Part shown: positions 44,938-56,949 of the stretch, piece after piece | Layout: every line of letters begins with the position of its first letter | Numbering within the stretch: position 1 is the stretch's first letter | Position numbers and translations under genes: made by a program | Notes under the pieces: model-generated | Databases searched by the model: none | Told to the model about the DNA's origin: nothing | The model's input: only the letters and a program-made list of their open reading frames with translations | Source: Neostapfia colusana | Taxonomy: Eukaryota; Streptophyta; Magnoliopsida; Poales; Poaceae | Direction of reading: 5' to 3' | Length of the DNA: 64,000 nucleotides | NCBI GenBank assembly: GCA_030760725.1 | Contig: JASWHV010000011.1 | Coordinates: 80,329,765-80,393,764 of the forward strand

Positions 44938-45744
44938 CGAGGTCTGGCATCGGAGCTCACCCCTGCGGAGTGGGTGAGGTCCGGCATCGGAGCTCAGCCC
45001 TGGGGAGGGGGTGAGGTCCGGCATCAGAGCGTAGCCCTGCGGAGGGGGTGAGGTCCGGCTTCGGAGCTCAGCCCTGGAGAGAGCGTGAGGTCCGGCATCA
45101 GAGCTCAGCCCAGCGGAGGGGGTGAGGTCCGGCATCAGAGCTCAGCCCTGCAGAGGGGGTGAGGTCCGGCATCGAAGCTCAGCCCTGTGGAGGGGGTGAG
45201 GTCCGACATCGGAGCTCAGCCCTGTGGAGGGGGTGAGGTCCGGCATCCGAGCTCGGCCCTACGGAGGGCGTGAGGTCCGGCATTGGAGCTCAGCCCTGTG
45301 GAGGGGGTGAGGTCTGGCACAGGAGCTCAGCCCTGCGGAGGCGGGGGAGGTCCGGCATCGGAGCTCAGCCCTGCGGAGGGGGTGAGGTCTGGCATCGGAG
45401 CTCAGCCCTGCGGAGGGTGTGAGGTCCGGCACTGCGCCTTCAGAGCTCGCCCCTGCGGAGGGGGTGAGGTCCGGCTCTGCGCCTTCGGAGCTCACCCCTA
45501 CGGAAGGGGTGAGGTCCGGCATCGGAGCTCAGCCCTGCGGAGGGCGTGAGGTCCGGCACTGCGTCTTCGGAGCTCACCCCTGCGGAGGGGGTGAGGTCCG
45601 GCATCGGAGCTCACCCCTGCTGAGGGGGTGATGTCCGGCATCGGAGCCTCCGAGGAGAGGGGAGATGTCCGGCTTCGGAGCTCACCTATGAGGAGAGGGG
45701 AGATGTCCGGCTTTGGAGCTCCCCCCCCCCTGAAGAGAGGGGAG
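44938..45744. repeat. GC-rich minisatellite of J, left part
   Basis: About 20 imperfect copies of a unit of 36-38 bp (CGGAGCTCAGCCCTGCGGAGG then GGGTGAGGTCCGGCAT). Some units are enlarged by an inserted CTGCGCCTT. The last units switch to a GAGGAGAGGGGAGATGTCC variant. The array is interrupted by E and continues at 55820. ORFs within it are repeat artefacts. Confidence 0.88.
45740..45744 (+). repeat. Candidate TSD of E, left (GGGAG; right copy AGGAG at 55820)
   Basis: Four of five bases agree with 55820-55824. The repetitive purine-rich target makes a fortuitous match possible. Confidence 0.5.
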
Positions 45745-47488
45745 TGTGAGACCTATGTGTGTTTAATACATTGGCTTTGACGATAGAAGTTTTGAATACT
45801 ACCAAAACACCTTTTTAACAAGGTCCGAATCTAGGTCTGAGCTCTTGCAAGGTCCGACGATAGGTCCGACATGTTTTGGGTAGCTCCGGCAAGGTCCGAC
45901 GTAAAGTCCGACTTGCTTTGTCTAGGTCTGACTTATTTTGGCTAGGTCCGACTTGTTTTTGCTAGCAACGGTGCTAGGTCCGACTAGCTTTGGTAAGCTC
46001 CGTGCTAGGTTCGACTAAGCTTTAGTAAGCTCCGGCGCTGGATCCGACTAGCTTTGGTAAGCTCCGGTTCAAGATCCGGTTAGCTTTGGTAAGGTTCGGA
46101 GCTTGATTGCAATGGTTCTTCTTTTAACTTGCAATGTTTCGAACTTGCTTTACTCTTATGGAATGTTTTCTTAGTATTATTTTACTATGTTTTTGGTATG
46201 TTTTGGTGGTTATGGCTGATATCATTTTGCTATGGTTTATAACATGCTTATGTGAGGTGCTCACGTAAGATGTTGTAGTTTCGGAACTAACGAGAGTCAA
46301 GTCGAGGACTTGTGCTCGGAAGTATTGGTTGTTTAATCATGTGCAGGTGTTGCTTGAGTTCAATACATGGCTGGTGACGGGATCCATTGAACTAGTCTTA
46401 GGGAGAAGATGAGGTTCAACAACCAAGTTCGGGAGGAATTATGGTTGAGTTGATCGGGAGGTTGCGCAATATGTTTGAATCAGGAACAATGCATATGAAG
46501 GTATCTTGGACATCGTTGGAAGATGTTTGCATGTGTGCAAGGAGTGCATGGACGTGGCTGCATGGTTCCAAGGCGTGATGAAGAGATGTGGACGTAAAGA
46601 ATTGGTCAGAAAGGTCCAACCGACTAGGTTATGGACTCAGGCTGCGGCTGAGTCGTGTTTGACTCAAATATGGAAAGTTTTGAGTTGGTTATGATAGGAT
46701 TTCGTGTGGGTCACGAATTTGAGTTATTTTAGTAATGTGGGATACGTTCCTAAGGTGTTTGGAAGTCTTAAAATTGCTTCTATCTGCATATAGAAGAGTC
46801 CTAAGCAGTATTGGAAAGTTACAGTTTGAATCCAAGTAGGAGTAGGAGTCCTAGTTTGAGTTGAGTTGGCCTTCGGGCTGGTTATATAAGCAAGGGAGGC
46901 CAGAGATCATGGTGTACGACTTTGGGTCTGTTCCTCTTGTGTTTTGATAAATAAAATTCGTATTCTAAAGGAACTTTTGTGCCTTGTTCGTCTGACTTGT
47001 TTCAGACAAGTTTTTCTCGTCGAGTTTCTGTTCAGCACTACCTTGCTTCGGTGGTTTTTTTATAACTCGACTTTTACAGATCCAATTGATGTTATTCTTT
47101 TTGGGTTGTCTTCACAACTTGATTAACTATCATCTGTGAAAATTTCACAGTCATTGAATTTGTGGTTTCTGATATACACGAGTTTCTTTGCAGTATTCCA
47201 GAACTGTTTTTCTCGCGTAGGACAGATTGACCTTTGTTCGATCTTTCGATCGTAACTTGAGTTTCTCTCAACGGATTTTCATGATTCTTGTTGTGACGTC
47301 TTCGTGACTTGATTCTCTACAATCTATACTAGTTTTGTTACAGTTTAACACGTTTAGATTAGTCACACACACGATTTATTTAACAGATCGGTTTTTCTGT
47401 TGAGGGGTGTTTTGTTGCTTCTGCTGAAAAGTTTTTATCTACCATTCACCCCCCTCTGGTAGATTTACACGTGTACTTCGATCCTACA
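45745..47488 (+). repeat. Element E 5' LTR (1744 bp)
   Basis: TGTGAGACCTATG...GATCCTACA. U3 (45820-46110) has about a dozen GGTCCGACT units alternating with TAGCTTTGGTAAGCTCCG units. TATA box TATATAAG at 46883-46890. Confidence 0.9.
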
Positions 47489-47549
47489 ATTGGGATCAGA
47501 GCCAGGTTGCTCTAATCTTTATAATTTGCACGTGTTTTGACTAATCATC
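47489..47549 (+). other. Element E primer binding site and short leader
   Basis: ATTGGGATCAGAGCC at 47489 differs by one base from the tRNA-Met primer site (TGGTATCAGAGCC). The gag ATG follows at 47550. Confidence 0.8.
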
Positions 47550-49480
47550 ATGGAGAAATACTCCGCCAAACCTTGTGTGTTTAGTGGTATTCATTTTCAG
47601 GTTTGGAAGGCACACATGGAAGCTTTCATCCAGGCGCAAGGCTTTGCAATATGGGAAAACGTGTACAAGCCTTACGATGTGCCTTCAAACGATCAAGTCA
47701 CGGCTACAACATGAGAGATGTCGACAACAACAACAAGGCTCGGAACTTGATCATACAAGGACTAACTCAGAGCGACTTCGACCGTGTTGCACACCTCCGA
47801 TCGGCGTACGATGTGTGGAGAGCACTTTGTGACTACCACGAAGGATCCAACACGATCAAGGAGGTAAGACAGGATATGTTCAAGAAAGAATACATGCGCT
47901 TTGAGATGCAACCCGACGAGTCCATTGATGACCTCTTTGCTCTCTTTAAAAAAATTCTCAACAACTTGCATAGCGTCAATGTTAATTTTTCAGATGCTGA
48001 AAATGCTAGGCAATTACTAAGTGCATTAGACATGTCAATTTGGGAGATGAAAGTAACATCCATACGTGAATCCACTGTCATGAGTACTATTACATTAGAT
48101 GTGCTTTATTCTAAACTAAAAACTCATGAAATTGACATTATATCACGTAAGAACCCAAATAAGACTATTGCATTTATCTCACAACGTGATAGGCCTAGCT
48201 CCGGCCAATCATCTAGCAATACACTTGCTTTGCTGTCTTCGCTAACCCTGGAACAGATTGACGAGTTTCCAGAGGAGGAGCTAGTACCTCTTTCTACTAG
48301 GTTCTCAAAAGAATTGCAAAATGTGAGAACTAGAAGGAGAGGAATCTCCGGACCTCAACGATGCTTTGAATGTGGTAAGACAGGACACTTTCGTATAGAT
48401 TGCCCTAACCTTTCAGGTCCTTTTAACCGTGATGAAAAGCAGAATAAAGTCAAGTCCTCTTTTGGCAACACCAACAAGAAAAAGAAGGGTTTTACAGGAC
48501 GCAAACTGATAAACAGTTTCATCACCGCACTTCAAGAACTTGGCTCGAGTGATGTAGACATTGGAAGTGATGAAGATGAAGATGATCTGGCAAACTTGTG
48601 CTTCATGGCGGGCAAATCAAAATCAAGTATGGAGGATGCGGAACATAACAGTGACAACGAAGAGGTATGTCCTATTTGCGAAGAAATGTGTGATGCTATT
48701 TCTCGTGCCACTATTATTGTTAAGAAAAAGAACAAAAAGCTTAGGGACAATAATGTTAAAATTGAGTCACTAGAATCTGAAATTAATCGTTTCAAATCCT
48801 TGATTCCTAGTGATGATTCTTGTTCCTCATGTGATTTAATATATGAACAATTGTCCTCTCTAAGAAGTGCACACACCTCCACACTTGATAAACTTGAACT
48901 TGAAATCGAAAAGAACAAAAAGCTTGCTGCACTTAATGATAAAAACTTGAAAGATGCTTGTTGTTCTACGATTGATTTGCATTGTTCTACTTGCGATGAT
49001 CTTGATAAGAAACTACAAGATGCTATGAAAGAAATTTCTATATTGAACAATGATTTACGTTCTCATGAAGTTAAATATTGTTCCAGTTACAAATTAAAAG
49101 GAAAAACTTCATGTGAAAATTGCCTTGATCTATCAAATAAACTTGATAACATGCATAAGACATTAGATCAGTTTTGTAATGGGAATAAGAACCTAAACTT
49201 GCTTCTGAATTCTTCCAAGTCTTGCAATGATAAAACTGGTTTAGGTTTTGATTCACATGCTCATGCTAAGGAACATCCACCTAAAATTGTAAAATCATTA
49301 GGAAGTGGTTTGATTCAAAAAGTTCCTCGACAAAAAGAAGTGGTTTTTAAATCTGCAGAAGTGTTGTCACATTCGGGTTCAAATAAGTATAATGCATGAT
49401 CATCTAGACATGAACACAAAGTTAAATTTCATTGTACCTATTGTGGTAGAGATGGTCATGTCATAGATTTTTGTTATAGA
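47550..49480 (+). pseudogene. gag: Element E gag with coiled coil and two zinc knuckles
   Basis: It starts MEKYSAKPCVFSG at 47550; one base is missing near 47708 relative to D, and the main frame is 47603-49399. It carries the Gag domain, knuckle CFECGKTGHFRIDCP (about 48363-48407), acidic stretches, and about 270 residues with Leu/Lys/Asp heptads (coiled coil). After a shift near 49390, a second knuckle CTYCGRDGHVIDFC lies at 49434-49475. Two CCHC knuckles separated by a coiled coil are notable. D's copy of the second is frameshifted. Confidence 0.85.
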
Positions 49481-49609
49481 CTAGCTAAACAACATAAAAA
49501 GGAAAGAATGTAAGCTAGATCTTATAACTCTCATGCAAAATTTGCTGCACATACTAAACCGAATGTCAGGAACATGCAACCTGCTGTTATGAGTCAGTAA
49601 TATTCAAAG

Positions 49610-49695
49610 TTTACCTCCGGAGCTTCAGTTTTTGCCTCCGGAGCTTCAGTTTTTGCCTCCGGACCTTCTGTTTTTTCCTCCGGAGCTACTAATTT
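49610..49695 (+). repeat. Four copies of a 21-bp repeat between gag and protease in E
   Basis: The unit GCCTCCGGAGCTTCAGTTTTT encodes a seven-residue repeat close to SGASVFA. D has only one related unit at the same place, so the expansion is specific to E or lost in D. The linker follows the second knuckle. Confidence 0.75.
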
Positions 49696-49880
49696 TCGTG
49701 CTACACAAGTAAAACCTCATAGGTCAGTAGTTAAGAACAAAAAATCTCAAACTTTGACTCATAAACCTGCTGTTTTATCTCAGCTTTCGCATGTTATTCC
49801 TGCTGTACATCGTGTGACTCAGTACTGGATTCCTAAATGCCTTTTAACTAACCCCAGTATTGAGTCATCGACGTATTGTG

Positions 49881-52800
49881 CTTCTATGTAGGTTACACGC
49901 TTGAGGAAGGAGAACATTTGGATTGTGGATTCAGGTTGCTCACACCACATGACCGGTAACAAAGAATGGTTCTCCTCTCTCTCTTTTGTGTCACGTGTAG
50001 AGAATGTTACTTTTGCCGATAGTTCTTCAACTCCTATAATTGCTAAGGGTTCGGTTAGAGTAAATGATCACTACACTTTGAAGGATTTGGCACTTGTCAA
50101 AAATTTGAAATACAACTTGCTTTCTGTTTCACAATTGCTAGATGAAAATCTAGAAATTATTTTCAATAAAAACTGCTGCAAGGTTGTAGGTTCAAATAGT
50201 GAGCTTATTTTTAACATGTCTCGGTTTGGAAGAGTTTTTAAAGCTGATTTTGATATGTCTTCCTCTAAGCATAGATGTCTAGTTGCAAATGATTCCAAAG
50301 ATTTATATTTTTGGCATTGTAGACTTGGTCACGTAGGCTTTGATCATCTCACGCGTGTTAGTGCTCTTGATCGCGTACGTGGGCTGCCTAAGCTTAAAGG
50401 GAACAAAGAAATTGTGTGCTCTTCTTGTAGACATGCTAAGATGGTTGCAGGTTCACATGCTCCTCTCACAATGACCATGACAACCGAACCGGGTCAACTT
50501 TTACACCTTGACACCATAGGACCTTCACGTGTTCAATCCTTCGGAGGTAAATGGTATGTTCTTGTGATTGTTGATGACTATTCTAGATACTCTTGGGTTT
50601 ACTTTATGACATATAAGAATGAAGCTTTTAGTCACTTTAGAACTTTATTTCTTAGATTATCAATTGATCACCCAGGATCTTTAAGAGCAATTAGAAGTGA
50701 TAATGGAACCGAATTTAAAAATCAATCGTTTGATCACTTTTGTGCTGAAAATGCAATAGATCATCAATTTTCTTCACCATATGTACCTCAATAAAACGGT
50801 GTTGTAGAGAGAAAGAACAGAACCTTAGTTGAGATTGCTAGGACTATGCTTGATGAATATCAAAATCCTAGGAAATTTTAGGCTGATGCAATTGCAACCG
50901 CTTGTTATATCTCAAATCGTGTTTTCTTGCATGCTAAGCTAGGTAAAACACCATATGAGCTCAGGTTTGGACATAGGCCTAGTGTCACACATTTTAGGGT
51001 CTTTGGTTGCAAATGCTTTGTTAAGAAACATGGTACTCTAGATAAATTTGAAGCTAGATCTGTTGATGGCATGTTTCTTGGTTATCCATCTCATACTAGA
51101 GGCTACCGTGTGCTTTTACTTGATACTAACAAAATTGTGGAGACTTGTGAGGTTTCTTTTGATGAAGCTAGCCCAGGTACTAGTTCAAATATTGCAGGTC
51201 CGGATCCATATCCGCAGGGGGAGAGTATTTTCGTTAAAGAAGAGGAAGAAGTGGTGCTGCTGCCCGAAAATTCAGCAGCTAATGACATTGATCCAGCTCC
51301 TGATCTTGATTCACAGCCAGCACCGACGACCACCATTGCTGGTCCAGATCCGCTTCACGTCACAAGATCATCTATTTGTGATGTACATGAAGAAGAAGAA
51401 GCTTGTGAAAAGTGTCCACTCCCCTCCGGATTCTCAAAAGTCATCCTCCACAACAAATTATTGGAAGCTTGCATGAACGAGTTACAAGATCCAGGTTTTT
51501 CGACCCCAATTCTCGTGCTCATTCTGCTTTTGTTGCTTCTTTTGAACTCAAAGATATATCACACGGACTCACTAATGAACCTTGGATTATTGCCATGCAC
51601 GAAGAGTTAGAAAATTTTGAAAGAAATAATGTTTGGAAACTTGTACCTCCACCTCAAGGTCACACTTTTTTTTATTGGAACTAAATGGGTGTTTAAAAAT
51701 AAACAAAGTGAGGATAGGGTTGTGGTTAGGAATAAGGCTAGGTTGGTTGCTCAAGGTTTCACACAAGTTGAAGGTCTAAATTTTGATGAAACTTTTGCTC
51801 CTGTTGCTAGATTAGAAGCAATAAGAATTTTGTTAGCTTTTGCTGCATCTAAAGGTTTTAAGCTATATCAAATGGATGTTAAAAGTGCTTTTCTTAATGG
51901 CTACATAGATTAGGAGGTTTATGTCAAACAACCACCTGGTTTTGAAAATCCAAATTTTCCAAATCATGTTTACAAACTGTCCAAAGCCTTGAACGGTCTC
52001 AAACAAGCCCCTAGAGCATGGTATGATAGGTTAAAAACATTCTTACTTGAAAAGGGGTTTACCATGGGCAAGGTTGATAAAACTCTTTTTGTGCTTAAGC
52101 ATGGCAATGACTCATTATTCGTTCAAGTGTATGTGGATGATATTATCTTTGGTTGTGCTTCTCATGATCTTGTGTCCAAGTTTTCAGCTATGATGAGTTC
52201 AGAATTGAGATGAGTATGATGGGAGAACTCACGTACTTTTTGGGGCTGCAAATCAAGCAAACCAAGGAGGGTACCTTTGTGCATCAAACAAATTATACAA
52301 AAGATCTCCTAAGGCGCTTCAACATGGACAAAAGCAAGCCTCTTCGGACACCAATGGGAACATCAACAACACTTGAACTTGATGAAGATTGTGATCCCGT
52401 TGATCAAAAAGAATATAGAAGCATGATCGGATCACTTTTGTATCTCATGGCATCAAGACCGGACATACAATTCAGCGTATGTCTTTGTGCACGGTTTCAA
52501 GCCTCTCCACGTGCTTCACATCGTCAAGCCGTCAAAAGGATTCTCAGGTACTTACATGGAACTCAAGAATTTGGCATTTTTCTTCCTTCTTCCTCAACCG
52601 TTACTTTGAAAGCTTTTTCCGATGCTGATTTAGGGGGTTGTAGGATTGATAGGAAAAGTACTTCTGATGCTTGTCATTTTCTTGGTAATTCACTTGTTGC
52701 CTAGTCCTCTAGAAAACAAAGTTCAGTTGCACAATCCACAGCCGAATCTGAATATGTAGCTGCTGCTAGTGCTTGCTCACAAATTCTTTGGATTGTTCAA

Positions 52801-53050
52801 ACACTTAAGGACTATGGGGTTGATCTAGATAGTGTTCCACTGTTTTGTGATAACACTAGTACCATTTGAATTGCTAAAAACCCCGTGCAACATTCGAGAA
52901 CTAAGCACATTGACATTAGGTATCACTTTCTCGGTGATAATGTCGAAAAAGGGAACATTGTGCTTCACCATGTAGATATCGAACAACAATTGGCTGACAT
53001 TTTTACAAAACCTTTGATTTCACTCATTTTCGTTACATTCGTAGTGAAAT
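49881..53050 (+). pseudogene. pol: Element E pol: protease, integrase, RT, RNase H
   Basis: 49901-50794 encodes the protease (IVDSGCSHHMTG) and integrase (WHCRLGHVGF, CSSCRHAK, VDDYSRYSWVYF, RSDNGTEF). Stops: TAA 50792, TAG 50879 (Trp), TAG 51911 (Glu) and TAG 52702 (Trp). Frameshifts near 51410, 51668 (T-run) and 52205 split RT ([27 protein letters not shown]) over several ORFs. RNase H follows ([24 protein letters not shown]) with a further TGA at about 52867. All domains are recognisable; none is intact end to end. Confidence 0.87.
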
Positions 53051-54075
53051 AGGGGTTATGCATCCTCATGGCTTAAATTGAGGGAGAATTTCGAAACTTG
53101 GGAAGTCTATGTGTGAATCTGAAATTAAAATAATATGAGCATAGTATTTCATGCATATATGACTTTGTGATTCCTTTTTCATGCTGAAAGTTCTTACTAC
53201 ATTACTCGTGTTATACATTTTGTAGTTTTTACCATGTCTAGTAATTGGAATAATTACTTACACTAAATCTGGCCATGGTCGAACTTTCTTGCTGTTTTGA
53301 ACTTGTTGCATGCTCACAAGTGCTTTTAATCATAAAGAATTAATCAAGTAATCAACTCACATGTTGAGTTTTTATGTTCAAATAAAAAATGAGAAAATAT
53401 CAAGAGAATATGCATGCATCGCACTTCTTCTTTTGAGATGGCTTATCATTGCACTTAGATATGAACTTGAAAGGAGTTGTGTATGACTAAAACCATGTCC
53501 TTAAGCTTCTGACTGTCAGATGACATAGGCTTGGCTTGGTTGGTTAGAATAAGTCTGATGCTGCATATAATCTCTTGCAAATGTCATAAGATCAAAATTT
53601 GTGCTTTAAATGTTAAATAAAATGCAGCAACAAGTGTCATGCTTTCAGGTCTTCAAATAGTTAAGTTTGTGATATCATGACTTGCTTAAATTGAAAATTA
53701 TACTTGATCTCTAGCATGGCTTACACTACTTTATGTATCTCATTGATGTGTTAGTGTAAGTTACTTGATAGTATGATTTGGATGAGCTTTGTTTTATATG
53801 TATATGTTATAATGTGCTCATAACAAAATAAAATTTCTCTTTTGTACCTTGCTGAATACATTGTCAAAGGGGGAGAAATTGATCACACATTGCACACATT
53901 CACAAGTGTTTTGGCACGATTCTTCTTAGGGGGAGAATTTTTGGTATTTTTGTTTTTCTTCTCATTTTATTTCTGATTTACAAAGGGGGAGAAATTGTTT
54001 TCAAAACTTTTCATGTGAATAAGCCAATGTTCGGATTTTAAGTGGTGTTGCCAATGCATTCATCAAGGGGGAGAT
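53051..54075 (+). other. Element E 3' untranslated region with repeated polypurine tracts
   Basis: About 1 kb without an ORF. AAAGGGGGAGAAATT-type tracts occur at 53866-53880, 53928-53940 and 53982-53997; the last, AAGGGGGAGATT at 54065-54075, adjoins the LTR. A weaker one is near 53082. Repeated polypurine tracts are a described Sirevirus trait and support the assignment. Confidence 0.85.
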
Positions 54076-55819
54076 TGTGAGACCTGTGTGTGCTGAATAC
54101 ATTGGCTTTGACGATAAAAATTTTGAATACTACCAAAACACCTTTTTAACAAGGTCCGACTCTAGGTCTGAGCTCCTGCAAGGTCCGACGATAGGTCCGA
54201 CTTGTTTTGGGTAGCTCCGGCAAGGTCCGACATAAGGTCCGACTTACTTTGTCTAGGTCTGACTTATTTTGGCTAGGTCCGACTTGTTTTTGCTAGCTCC
54301 GGTGCTAGGTCCGAATAGCTTTGGTAAGTTTCGCGCTAGGTCCAACTAAGCTTTAGTAAGCTCCGGCACTGGGTCCGACTAGCTTTGGTAAGCTCCAGTT
54401 CAAGGTCCGGTTAGCTTTGGTAAGGTTCGGAGCTTAATTGCAATGGTTCTGCTTTTAACTTGCAATGTTTCGAACTTGCTTTACTCTTATGGAAAGTTTG
54501 CTTAGTATTATTTTACTAAGTTTTTGGTGTGTTTTGGTGGTTATGGCTGATATCATTTTGCTATGGTTTACAACATGCTTATGTGAGGTGCTCACGTAAG
54601 TTGTTGTAGTTTCGGAACTAACGAGAGTCAAGTCGAGGACTTGTGCTCGGAAGTATTGGTTGTTTATTCATGTGCAGGTGTTGCTTGAGTTCAAGACATG
54701 GCTGGTGACGGGATCCATTGAACTAGTCTTAGGGAGAAGATGAGGTTCAACAACCAAGTTCGGGAGGAATTGTGGTTGAGTTGATCGGGAGGTTGCGCAG
54801 TATGTTTGAATCAAGAACAATGCATATGAAGGTATCTTGGACGTCGTTGGAAGATGTTTGCACGTGTGCAAGGAGTGCATGGACGTGGCTGCATGGTTCC
54901 AAGACGTGATGAAGAGATGTGGACGTAAAGAATTGGTCAGAAAGGTCCAACCGACTAGGTTATGGACTCAGGCTGCGGCTGAGTCGTGTTTGACTCAAAT
55001 ATGGAAAGTTTTGAGTTGGTTATGATAGGATTTCGTGTGGGTCACGAATTTGAATTATTTTAGGAATGTGGGATACGTTCCTAAGGTGTTTGGAAGTCTT
55101 AAGATTGCTTCTATCTGCGTATAGAAGAGTCCTAAGCAGTATTGGAAAGTTACAGTTTGAATCCAAGTAGGAGTAGGAGTCCTAGTTTGAGTTGAGTTGG
55201 CCTTCGGGCTGGTTATATAAGCAAGGGAGGCCAGAGCTCATGGTGCACGACTTTGGGGCTGTTCCTCTTGTGTTTTGATAAATAAAATTCGTATTGTAAA
55301 GGAACTTTTGTGCCTTGTTCGTCCGACTTGTTTCAGACAAGTTTTTCTCGTCGAGTTTCTGTTCAGCACTACCTTGCTTCGGTGGTTTTATCATAACTCG
55401 AGTTTTACAGATCCAATTGATGTGATTCTTTTTGGGTTGTCTTCACAACTTGATTATCTATCATCTATGAAAATTTCACGGTCATTGAATTTGTGGTTTC
55501 TGATACACACGAGTTTCTTTGCAGTATTCCAGAACTGTTTTTCTCGCGTAGGACAGATTGACCTTTGTACGATCTTTCGATCGTAACTTGAGTTTCTCTC
55601 AACGGATTTTCATGATTCTTGTTGTGACGTCTTGGTGACTTGATTATCTACAATATATACTAGTTTTTTCACAGTTGAACACGTTTAGATTAGTCGCACA
55701 CACGGATTCTTTAACAGATCGGTTTTCTGCTGAGGGGTGTTTTGTTGCTTCCGCTGAAAAGTTTTTATCTACCATTCACCCCACCTCTAGTAGCTTTACA
55801 CGTGTACTTCGATCCTACA
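54076..55819 (+). repeat. Element E 3' LTR (1744 bp)
   Basis: Same length and ends as the 5' LTR (TGTGAGACCTGTG...GATCCTACA). TATA box at 55214-55220. Confidence 0.9.
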
Positions 55820-56240
55820 AGGAGATGTCCGGCTTCGGAGCTCACCTCTGAGGAGAGGGGAGATGTCCTGCTCCGGAGCTCACCCCTGAGGAGAGGGGAG
55901 ATGTCCGGCTTCGGAGCTCACCTCTCAGGAGAGGGGAGATGTCCGGCTTCGGAGCTCACCCCTGCGGAGGGGGTGAGGGCCGACTTCGAAGCTCACCTCT
56001 GAGGAGAGGGGAGATGTCCAGCTTCGGAGCTCACCCCTGTGGAGGGGGTGAGATGTCCGGCATTGGAGCTCACCCATGCATAGGGGGTGAGGTCCGGTAC
56101 TGCGCCTTCGGAGCTCACCCCTGCGGAGGGGGGAGGTCCGGTACTGCACCTTCGGTGCTCACCCCTGCGGAGGGGGCGAGGCCCGGCTCTGCGCCTTCGG
56201 AGCTCACCCCTACGAAGGGGGTGAGGTTCGGCACTGCGCA
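55820..56240. repeat. GC-rich minisatellite of J, right part
   Basis: This continues the array interrupted by E, with about ten units: first the GAGGAGAGGGGAGATGTCCGG variant, then GCGGAGGGGGTGAGGTCCGG. It proves that 45744 and 55820 were once adjacent. Confidence 0.88.
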
Positions 56241-56949
56241 CGAGTAGGAAACAGTAATCCTGCTCAGAGGTCCTCCCTTCCCTGTCTCCTAGTCTTATTG
56301 GCTTACATTCCTGGGCCGGTATGCAGGGCTTGGGCAATCCAGTGCACTCGGTACCGGAGGCCCGGCTCCCTCCTTGGTCAGGGTGTAACCATCCGACCCC
56401 TAGTACTTAGACCGTAGCGCTGGGGAGGCAGAGTGCACACGCTTTGGGTGCAGGGCCAGGCAAAGCAGGCTCCTGGACCTTCCGCTCTGGCCTAGGTCTT
56501 TTTCTGGAGGAGACCAACTGGCGTCACAGTACCCTAACAAGGGGAGGTCCGAGAAGCCCCCGCGCCTTTGGCAGGTACCTCAAGCACAACCGCCTTTGGC
56601 AGGATGGCAAATGTCGACTAGGCATGAGAGTGGGAAAGGAGAGCCGAGTATACGATGAACGTATACTGTCTTAAGCATGGGAAGGTGATCATAAAAATTA
56701 ATGTGTAATTTAAATGAACACATAAGTAAGCGTGGTAGGACAGGGTTCTTTTCATTCATTTAAGTCCATAGGAGGAAAACAGGCCGTACATGGAGGCAAC
56801 GACCCGCCCCATTGTATAGGGGGGCAGGGCCTACGCGCTTAGGGTACAGGACCAGGCTAAGCCGGATGTAGTCCTGGACCACCCCCTGGGGCTTAGTTGC
56901 TCCGAGTGCTGCTCCTGGGCTCTATGGATCTGTTACAGGAAGAATAAAC
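56241..56949 (-). other. Element J region between minisatellite and integrase
   Basis: About 700 bp with no convincing ORF on either strand. It includes TTTGGCAGG repeats near 56567-56605 and an A/T-rich patch at 56690-56720. It probably is the 3' non-coding part of the Tat element. Confidence 0.5.

Larger units (their letters stand above)
45745..55819 (+). mobile_element. Element E: complete Sirevirus-type Ty1/copia element
   Basis: Two LTRs of 1744 bp, a primer site, long gag with two zinc knuckles and a coiled coil, protease-integrase-RT-RNase H, and a 1 kb 3' untranslated region with repeated polypurine tracts. It is inserted in J's minisatellite. The coding region has many stops and frameshifts. 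The LTRs differ by about 6 % in the first 300 bp and less further in. Confidence 0.9.

Noticed and set aside
44938..45744. ORFs of 65-139 aa in both directions in the minisatellite
   Set aside because: The repeat unit length and GC-rich content keep frames open; the proteins are simple repeats.
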